From assembly GCA_950295325.1 (NCBI GenBank), contig OX485804.1, positions 56,296,001 to 56,360,000 on the forward strand: a stretch of 64,000 nucleotides of DNA, read 5' to 3'. The DNA is from Polytrichum commune (lineage: Eukaryota; Streptophyta; Polytrichopsida; Polytrichales; Polytrichaceae). Made by a program: the position numbers and the translations under genes. The notes beneath the pieces are model-generated. The model was not told where the DNA came from. It saw only the letters and a program-made list of their open reading frames with translations, and searched no databases. Positions within the stretch are counted from its first letter, which is position 1; every line of letters begins with the position of its first letter. This document shows positions 56,100 to 64,000 of this stretch, piece by piece.

Positions 56100-56600
56100 A
56101 TGGAGCCACTCGTATTGCATTTGGACCTATATGTACAATTGTCAGTCTTAGTTCCTAGCATATTGGTGGGTGCCGCAAATGTGGATACGGGCCGGGAGAC
56201 GGTATTGGACACCCAACGTCGTTTGTCGCTAATCCACGATTTGAGGCTATGTTACAAATCATGGAAAAATGTTGTGGATAAAAGTGTGGAGTACAATGCT
56301 CTTCGTTTGGCTCAATATGAATACGCCATGAGTCCCAATGTAGACTTAAGGGTGTGTTTGCCACGCGAACATAACCTCATCACACAATTTCAAATGAACA
56401 TGATGTGGTTCTCTCATAGCCGCCACGTCAGTTCAAAAATTTCGCGGAGGATTCTTATGTCGGACTTGGGGGATTTGTCATTGCGTTCATTGGCTAAGCT
56501 AAGGGATGAATTGGAGAGCTGCTGGTGTGCGGAAGAGTTCTATGGCATGATCTTTGAATCCTTTTATCCATATTGGACATGCCCGGCCGATAGGGTGTAG
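56100..56600 (+). CDS. small F-box-like protein, 166 residues
   Basis: ATG 56100 to TAG 56598-56600. Residues about 25-60 (RRLSLIHDLRLCYKSWKNVV, NALRLAQYEYA) have the Leu/Trp pattern of an F-box (L..VC..W...V), the segment by which a protein joins SCF ubiquitin ligases. The rest (REHNLITQFQMNMMWFS, LSLRSLAKLRDELESCW) is helical with no known domain. An acceptor-like TTCATCAG lies 30 bp upstream, so an earlier exon could exist inside or before satellite C. It follows the satellite directly and may be part of the same repeated locus. F-box identity is tentative. Confidence 0.5.
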   Translation: MEPLVLHLDLYVQLSVLVPSILVGAANVDTGRETVLDTQRRLSLIHDLRLCYKSWKNVVDKSVEYNALRLAQYEYAMSPNVDLRVCLPREHNLITQFQMNMMWFSHSRHVSSKISRRILMSDLGDLSLRSLAKLRDELESCWCAEEFYGMIFESFYPYWTCPADRV

Positions 56601-57350
56601 ATGGAACTAAAGTAGAGGATGGTTGTATATAGCTACTTGAACTGAATACACATTTTTGTAAGTCTTCAGTTTGGCACCTAACTTCATGAACATTTTCTCG
56701 GCCAATCAAATATTTTATGTATGGTAGTTATTGAAATCTAATCGTACTTGGAAATAGTACCCAACCTACTTGGCGCAATTTATCACTTTGTGGAAATCAT
56801 TTATGTACACTTCAGTTCTTCATCATATGTTAATGTTTGATTTCAATTGGTGACGTCAGCCCTAATTTAATATGAAACGTTTCAAACCTAGACTATAGGA
56901 TGTTTGAGAACAAATGCAATCTTCCACGCCTATAGGATCCATTGGTTTCTCGAACAATTCAGGGTTCTTATGTCCACGGGAATGGGGTGCCTTTCCAACA
57001 AATTGAATGCAAACTACCCTTAAATCCACGGAAATAGGCACTACTTCTCCTAAAATTACCCAATAAAATCTAAATTTTCCGCTATCCAATAACCGCTCTA
57101 CGCTCACACTACTAAGTTTCCCGAAGACCAAGCGTAGTCAAGTGGCAAGCTCTCATTTACCGCCATCTCTGAGGACCAATGGTCGGGGAAAACCGACGGC
57201 TAGTTCATTATCAGCCGATGGATTTCCCCTCATGGCCGGTCCAAATTTCCAACCATCGGATGGCAATCCGACTGTAATTTCAATCCTCTGGCAATTAGCC
57301 GATGGACCAGAAAATGTCCCGGAAATGTAGCCGATTCTTCTTGTGAGTTA
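56601..57350. other. non-coding spacer
   Basis: No gene recognised. GCCGATGG and CGATGGATT pieces recur near 57210-57310. The short ORFs (56862-57131 minus, 57142-57330 plus) have no support. Confidence 0.4.
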
Positions 57351-58067
57351 TTGGATTTCAGAGGTTCTAATCTTCATTCTATAGACTTGATTCGGGATCC
57401 TTTGGGTCATGACTTAGAGAGTGCTTTGGACTTTCAAAAAACTTATTCTGAAGCGGTTTGTAGTGCTTTAGAGGCAAGATTTGTTGATAATAACATTATA
57501 GATTGTTTTAAAATTCTTAATCCTTTACACATGCCTCGTAGACAAGTAGGTTTGGCTTCTTGGGGTGTTGTGGAGTTGGATAGGTTGTTGCAGCAATACG
57601 GTGTACAAAAAATGCAAGGAGTTCAAGTCCTTCCGCCGTTGGTGAATGCAACACTGTGCAAGCAAGAGTTTTTTGCTTTCAAGATACAAGGAAGTACATA
57701 GTGGATGGATCTTACTTTTGTAGATGTATGGACATCAATTTCTTGGTCTCCATCTTTGGAAGTGAAGTATTCTAACCTTCTGATTCTTGCCGAGATTGCT
57801 AAGTGCCAATGTGTGAGTACTGCAACCTGTGAAAGGGCGTTTTCTGTTCAAAATACTATTAAACAAAAACTTCATAATCGAATGTCTACATCTAACTTAG
57901 AAAGTATGATGCGTGTTGCTATAGAAGGCCCAGACAATGATTTTGATGACATTCTAACAAGTGCTCTAGATCTTTGGAAGGATGCTGCTAAGTTTCGCTA
58001 TTTGTATTGCAATCCAGAGCGCTATTTGTCTGGGGCATCTGATGATGCACTTGAGGAAGTACCCTAA
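57351..58067 (+). pseudogene. hAT transposase C-terminal fragment with one stop
   Basis: A frame of 239 codons preceded by an acceptor-like TTGGATTTCAG. It reads through one TAG at 57699-57701 and ends at TAA 58067. It contains LESALDFQKTYSEAVCSALE and the dimerisation signature CVSTATCERAFSVQNTIKQK followed by LHNRMSTSNLESMMRVAIEG, as in the ZNF862-related hAT group. This group differs from the hAT gene at 6.5-11 kb. The zinc finger and RNase H-like core are absent, and terminal repeats were not found. Confidence 0.75.
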
Positions 58068-58644
58068 ACCTTAAACTTTTTGAATTATGCAACCTTTCCA
58101 TGACCAAATCCAATTGCTTCTATGAAGAATTGGGGGACCCTTGGCCTTCAAGCGGTGAAGGCATTGCTAGGTTCAACTCCTGCCAAGGATATTAACTCTT
58201 CAAATTTAAAGTTTTGAACACCTTTCTTTTCACTTATTCAAGATTTTGTACTAAGAAACGATTTCTAATAACTTTTCATACATTTTTTAAACAATTAGTG
58301 CCGATATGAATTCCATTTAATTGGATATTGGCCAATGAAAATATGAAAATATAGGCAATTGGCCGATTGATTTTACAAAAGACTGGCTCTTGCCAATGTA
58401 AATTGGAAAAAATCCGACCCTTCGTAGCAACTACCGGCAATTAGCCACTAAGACTTCAAAAACTTCCCGAACTTTGCTGAGGAGTAAGTCCAGACACGGA
58501 CGGAATCCATTGCACTTTTGAGTTTCAAGTCGGGCTTCAACTCACTACACCTTTTTACGTATTTAGTGTCATTTTCTATATGGACTGACATTGTGCTATA
58601 ACTTTTTATTATTAATATAGATCTAGTCTTTTACCAAAAAAAGA
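58068..58644. other. non-coding spacer
   Basis: AT-rich. GGCAATTGGCCGATTG, CTTGCCAATG and GGCAATTAGCCACT echo motifs at 57290-57310 and may be the two ends of the hAT-like element. No ORF. Confidence 0.35.
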
Positions 58645-58925
58645 GTCAGATTGGTTGCCTGGATATTGTAGGACATTATAACATCTACTTAGTCAAATAT
58701 TACACTAAAAAAAAAAAGTTTTAGTAGTGTGTAACCCCAAAAAGTAAATGACACTAAATACCATGAACGATGTAGGAGGAAGAAAGAAAGCGGGGGGGAG
58801 GGGGGAGTAACGGAACATCTCATAATGACACGATATGGAATGAAGTCATGGTACATGAAATTTGCGCAAGCGATTATGGTTGGTGTAATCGAAATAACAC
58901 CAACATGGATGTTTCAAGAGTTTTG
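58645..58925 (+). repeat. dispersed repeat, copy 2 (partner at 20138-20515)
   Basis: Direct-orientation partner of the repeat at 20138-20515. This copy has a G-rich run (GCGGGGGGGAGGGGGGAG) where the other has a poly-G run. Confidence 0.7.
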
Positions 58926-59329
58926 CAGTGGGTGGCTAACATTGTTGGAGCAAGTTAGTAATTGCATGCCCACAAGTTAGTTTTTTGGGGGGCCCATGGA
59001 ATAGAATTGACATAGTCCAGATTCTATACCGAATGTGCGAATTTATTGAATGGACCTATTCTCTTGGGGGCCCATAAAATACAATCGACATAGTCTAGAA
59101 TCATGGAACCGACCCACATGGCTAAATAATGTTGTTGAGGATGTGATTGCGTAACTTATACATATTTGCTCAAGTCCATGCTACAATTGTGGTTGCCATG
59201 CAAGGAGGGCTGCCACAAGCTCTTAGAAAATTGGAGTTCACTGATCGTATCCCCATGCACCGAGTGGGGGCATAGTTGTCTGTTGGCCTAGTTGCATCTG
59301 CCATCCTCCGACTCCCACACCGAATACAA
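58926..59329. other. non-coding spacer with a short duplication
   Basis: GGGGGCCCATGGAATAGAAT and GGGGGCCCATAAAATACAAT (about 58987 and 59086) begin two diverged copies of a stretch of roughly 100 bp containing GACATAGTC. No gene. Confidence 0.4.
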
Positions 59330-59700
59330 TATTTAATGGCACTAAATTCTAATTGGCTTGCTCAATACTAATTGTAAACTGCGGTATAGCGTCATGGCAC
59401 TAGATCTTAACCCAACATTATTTGTCGTTACTTGTAAATTGCTTGGGGATGTTAGACTAACAGTGCTGCAATTACTGTCGCTTACTATGTGAATTTCTCA
59501 TCCAAATTGCAATTATCCATGACAGTGTTTCATCACAAGTTGCTGACAAGAGAAGGTTGGGTTACGGCCCAATGGATGAACTCATCCATCGTCCATGACA
59601 ATATTTGTTCACTTATTCATAAGAAGTGTCATCCAAAAAGTTACCACTGTGAAATTAAACACCACATGACACTAAATATCACATTTAGCATTGTAGTTGT
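59330..59700 (-). repeat. MITE-like repeat, copy 2 (inverted partner of 26597-26951)
   Basis: Its reverse complement aligns with 26597-26951 over nearly the whole length. Confidence 0.65.
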
Positions 59701-61569
59701 GTCCGTAAGTTAGAACTCCTCGCTCGAGCCTCGTGGTTTGCGAATCACCTTCCAGACACCGCATGTGGTGGAGTGCGCTCTCCTTCCCAAGTGATGTCGA
59801 AAGTACTAATCATCTCAACTTCCAACTTCCAATTGTCCGCTATTTATTATGGCATCTCAACTACCATATTTATTAGATATCCATATACCCATGTCTTAAG
59901 TGAGCACTTACAACTGAAGCTTCACAGAGAATGCAGATTTTGCCTTCTTCCCTGGATCTATCTTTGTGCTTGTGGGCGGAGGGTTCCATTTGTGAGACAA
60001 GCTTGTTGACATGTTGTGTGAAATGGTAGACGAGATGTGTTTTGGTTCGACTACTTGTGCAATTTACATAGTCCGTTGCAAAGGCACGGAGCATTATGAG
60101 AAACTTGATGTTCACAAGGAGCTTCTCAAATTTCCCTCTAGGGAAAAGGGGAAACATGGCCTAATACCCATGCTTTAATTACATCAAGGAAAAGGGAGTT
60201 GTTTATTTCCCCTTTGAACATGTCACTTGGGAAAGCGGTGTCATTTCCACGCATGTCATATAGTCACTCACTATGAAGAGTCCAACCCCCATTAGGTTTC
60301 CAATGAAGAGTCCACCCCCCATGACATCACGGGTAGATCACTCCATTGTCAAGTTGAACACCACATGCGACCAAAAAAAATCTTCTTTTGGTAAGTTGCA
60401 CCACCAAAATGGGTCAAAATTTTATCAAATGTTTTTCATGAGTAGATATACACAGTACCTATGACATAGTTACAAGTGGTAACTAAATTTGATGATTTGT
60501 TTTTTTCATAAAACATACCGTTTCTAACTAGAATGACACAGAATTGAACTAAAACAATTACAAAAAAAAAAAAGACTAAAAATATAAAAAAATATAAAAA
60601 AGATACTATCAATGGTTATGTATATGTAGAAAAAATATCATAAATTTTAAAATTATATATGGCATGTAATATAGGGGTAGCAAACTTTGTCCGCACACGG
60701 TGTCAACTTGATAATGAAGTGACCTCCCCATGCATGATATACACCAAGTATGTGGTGTTGTAATGTGTGAATGATTGCCTTGACATTGTCCCCCATCCCA
60801 TAACATCAAATGATATGAGGACACTTGGTGCACTTGTCACAATCACATGATGCCCGTGAAATGTTTGTATATTATTAGTGAACTATACAAAGTTTACTAA
60901 ACCTTGGTATATTTGTTGTCTTGAAATATGCCCAAGGAATGCCTATTGTAATCTTGGGATGTGGTTTGGGACCTAATTAAGGATACTAAATCATGCATTC
61001 CATACTATACACCAAGTATTTGTTGTAGTGTGTCAACAAACACTATAATATTACTCAGCCTAGCACGTCCATATCCTTTTTAAAAGGGGGAGTGGAAGGT
61101 GACTCAGAGGCTAACGTAGACGTAGGTAGCATGGTAGCTAGAGCAATATTTAGCTAACAATGTGTTTAGTGGCTAGCAAGCCGCAAGGGGTGGGAAGGGG
61201 GTGGATTCTTCATACCACGTAAGAATTGATGTGAGAGTAAGAAGGGGTAATATTTGAGGCATTAGTGTACGTAGTATACACAAGGGAGAGATATTATTTT
61301 TCTCCATTGCGTACATTTAAAAAGTCCATTAAAAATGTTGAAGTAAAGGTAAATGTACTAAAAGGGGGTAATAGATGTGTGAGTTCATCCAATTCACATT
61401 TTGGTCTATTGTTGTCATATGGTAATAGTTCTCATTGACCACATTTTCCATTCTTGTTGGGGTTTGCATTTGGGTTTTAGGGTTTTCCAAATTGGAGGGC
61501 CCAAACTCATGGGCACCCTTGAGTTTTTCTCTTTGGATTGTGGCTAAGTTATTGTGCTCTTGTCTTTGT
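59701..61569. other. gene-poor AT-rich region
   Basis: No supported gene. Internal repeats: ATACACCAAGTAT...GTAGTGTGTC at about 61000-61035 against 60735-60770, and 60825-61000 resembling 62150-62340 (ACTTGGTGCACTT, ATATTATTAGTG, GTGGTTTGGGACCTAAT). A-rich tracts lie at 60560-60600. Confidence 0.4.
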
Positions 61570-61860
61570 TTGTTTATTGCAATCGATGAGTTACATGTTA
61601 TGGATGGAAAAAATGTCCAATGACTTTCTCATTGAAAAGCAAAAATCAATTTCATATGTAAAAAAGGCATATTTAATTCTTGTATATGTAATGGAGGCGT
61701 TTTTCACATTAAATTGAAAAGCTTGGTATAAATACACAAGTCCATTTTCTAGCTTGTCATGAGTACATATACATTTTTTTTCTCCTATATAGACTCCTCC
61801 TATGTAGGGTAATGATTTCATAGTGACCCATGCACGTCATTTTCGAACTAAGATCAACCC
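61570..61860 (+). repeat. dispersed repeat, copy 2 (partner at 27093-27400)
   Basis: Diverged direct copy of 27093-27400, sharing TTCATAGTGACCCATGCACG and the GTTACAT...GAC.TT.TCATTG region. Confidence 0.6.
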
Positions 61861-62232
61861 CTGGGCTTATATGAGTTGGGACTCCACATGGGATTAGACA
61901 TGTCAACCATGTCAATTTGATCACTATTAAATATTGGTTTACATTTGATAACGTTTCTCCCACGTGAATTTCGCTAGCTACCGGTGGTCAATGCTATGGT
62001 GTGACCAATACTCAAGCTAAGTATACCCAAATTACAGGAGAAACCCAAAATATAACCTGACAAATTTCAAACCCCACAGAAGTTTAATCCAAAACTGTAT
62101 AATATTATGACACACTTTCCACCATTCTAATGATCTTTAATGATACGAGGCACTTGGTGCACTTATCCCCATTCCATGAAGCCCTTGAAATGGTTACATA
62201 TTATTAGTGTGGCTAAAGCTTGGCATATTCAG

Positions 62233-62969
62233 TGCCCTAAAATATGTCCAAGTAGTACGACGTACTGTAAGGAGTGAAAGAGAGGCGACCGCACCAGTGG
62301 TTGGGGATGTGAATTAGGACGTGGTTTGGGACCTAATGAAGAAGGACGCTGAGTCATCATCGCCACCGTCAATAGATAGGCACCTCGCCATCGTGCAAGA
62401 CTCCTCGGCTGCTCTGTTTTGTTGTCTTCTTCGTCTTCCTCCCTCGCACTCTTCTTCTGCACCAGTGGCAGACCGCATAGTCGGTGCCCTAAAATATGTC
62501 CAAGTAGTACGACGTACTGTAAGGAGTGAAAGAGAGGCGACCGCACCAGTGGTTGGGGATGTGAATTAGGACGTGGTTTGGGACCTAATGAAGAAGGACG
62601 CTGAGTCATCATCGCCACCGTCAATAGATAGGCACCTCGCCATCGCGCGAGACTCCTCGGCTGCTCTGTTTTGTTGTCTTCTTCGTCTTCCTCCCTCGCA
62701 CTCTTCTTCTGCACCAGTGGCAGACCGCATAGTCGGTGCCCTAAAATATGTCCAAGTAGTACGACGTACTGTAAGGAGTGAAAGAGAGGCGACCGCACCA
62801 GTGGTTGGGGATGTGAATTAGGACGTGGTTTGGGACCTAATGAAGAAGGACGCTGAGTCATCATCGCCACCGTCAATAGATAGGCACCTCGCCATCGCGC
62901 GAGACTCCTCGGCTGCTCTGTTTTGTTGTCTTCTTCGTCTTCCCCCCTCGCACTCTTCTTCTGCACCAT
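62233..62969. repeat. 252-bp tandem repeat, 2.9 nearly identical units
   Basis: Units begin TGCCCTAAAATATGTCCAAG at 62233, 62485 and 62737, exactly 252 bp apart, and differ by only a few bases (for example GTGCAAGAC against GCGCGAGAC near 62394 and 62646). The GC content is much higher than the flanks. As 252 is divisible by three and each unit is stop-free in some frames, ORFs run through it on both strands (84-residue repeats). I do not call these genes. The array ends about 140 bp before the second hAT copy. Confidence 0.9.
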
Positions 62970-63107
62970 CTCCTGCTTCTTCCGTTGACAGATAGACAGG
63001 CACAGAAATCGCCACCCTGCTCCCCTCTCACAATCCTAACAACTCGTGTTCCAGATACCAGATCTTACTCTGCTTTGGGCGTCGGAATTAATGCGTGGTG
63101 ATCCGGG

Positions 63108-64000
63108 CAGTGTATATGATTGACAAAGTTTTTGCAAGTTTTTCTCTTTTGACACGCAAAAACTTGCACAAAAAAAAAATGCACGTCAATTGACACGCAC
63201 AATCTAGAAATTGACACGTACTGTGACTTGTGAAGAAAAAAACCACACGTCAATTGACACACTAGAAATTGAAGTGACATGTATTACTTGAGTACTATAA
63301 AGTGCAGCTCAAGTATCCGGAAAACATAACCCATAACAATAGGAGAACTTCCTACACTCACTCACATACTTAAGTTCAACTTTGCTCTTGCAATTTCCTT
63401 TGTAACCGGGAGCTAAGACGGTGATCGGAGAGCGAGACTAACTAGGAACATGGCGAGGTAAATATTTGTATCACCGTGGTGCTTGCACATCCTCCACTCC
63501 ATATGAGTTTTTTCTTGCTTCCAACCAATGTGAGTTTTTCTTGCTTTCAACCAAAGTTGTTTTGAGCAATTCCCTTTGAATCGCAAAGCTCCCTTGTTGA
63601 AAGCATCTGAATCCCTTTGAGCTTTCTTGGAGCTGGAGAGGCTTCTTATTGCAAAAATGACGTAGAAGTGGCACGAAAGGTGCTTTCGGTTAGGATTGAT
63701 TGTAGCGCACTTTGTTCCAGAGTTAATTGTTCTGTTGGGATAATTAACCTGTAATTATGAAGTTGTGATTGTGTGGTTGCTTTCCACTTCCCTGCCTCTC
63801 TGGAAACACCTGGAACCAATTAATTCCCAACGATAATCAATATTCCTTCTTGTAACAACCTTTTGTTGGCCAACACACTAGAAGTGTTTCTATATTTCAC
63901 AATTCCAGTTCAGAGACCTAGATCAGACCTCACCAATTGAACAACTTTTTATTCTTTTTCTTTACCTCTAAAGGATATAATATGCTTCAAGAGGATATCG
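63108..64000. mobile_element. second copy of the non-autonomous hAT element, cut by the window end
   Basis: All 893 bp correspond one-to-one, without indels, to 15121-16013, starting CAGTGTATATG. The left flank (GATCCGGG at 63100-63107) differs from that of the first copy, as expected for an independent insertion. The right half lies outside the window. Confidence 0.93.

Noticed and set aside
62229-62969. 246-codon minus-strand ORF
   Set aside because: It is made of three copies of an 84-residue translation of the 252-bp tandem repeat, and has counterparts on the plus strand.

Overview
The window is nuclear DNA of a plant. Genes are split by short GT-AG introns, intergenic DNA is AT-rich, and nearly every recognisable reading frame belongs to a plant-type mobile element (hAT, CACTA/En-Spm-like, Mutator-like, Ty3 LTR elements, MITEs). 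One ordinary housekeeping-type gene, the C-terminal part of a plant acylaminoacyl-peptidase-like serine peptidase, is also present. A large, repeat-rich genome of a seed-free plant or streptophyte alga seems more likely than a compact one, but the species cannot be fixed from the sequence.

Layout. 0-6.5 kb: a segment packed with the palindrome TCCGGA, holding a minus-strand retroelement-like ORF broken by one amber codon. 6.5-11 kb: a minus-strand hAT transposase gene split by a solo LTR (7323-8872, target duplication CGAGG) and by one stop codon. 11-14 kb: G-rich minisatellite, a large hairpin and decayed CACTA-type exons. 15.1-16.5 kb: a complete non-autonomous hAT element with an 8-bp target duplication; an identical second copy begins at 63108. 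17-19.4 kb: peptidase exons. 19.4-30.9 kb: gene-poor DNA with MITE-like repeats. 30.9-35.8 kb: a Mutator-like transposase (GCM-type zinc finger, DDE core, SWIM finger) with a frameshift and a stop. 36.2-45.1 kb: a complete Ty3-type LTR element with apparently identical 1415-bp LTRs and a 1680-codon ORF that lacks reverse transcriptase and RNase H.

45.3-56.6 kb is the most unusual part. A ten-exon gene, intact apart from a 200-N assembly gap (48479-52575), encodes a protein of about 1063 residues. It has a ParB/sulfiredoxin-like N-terminal domain (GNHRLTAW) and a C-terminal domain in the order of a beta-class N6-adenine/N4-cytosine DNA methyltransferase. About two dozen 130-bp repeats, each with a G-tract and a palindrome around CTCTCGG-CT-CCGAGAG, run up to its 5' end. 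Six 84-bp repeats with the same palindrome core begin about 170 bp after its stop codon. Then come a 2.2-kb array of 48-bp repeats and a small F-box-like gene. A ParB-like protein gene enclosed by arrays of one palindrome suggests, as a hypothesis, a selfish or self-marking locus whose product recognises or modifies its own repeats.

56.6-64 kb: a hAT C-terminal fragment, diverged copies of repeats seen at 20-27 kb, a 252-bp tandem triplication, and the second non-autonomous hAT copy, cut by the window end. No tRNA, rRNA or CRISPR array was seen.
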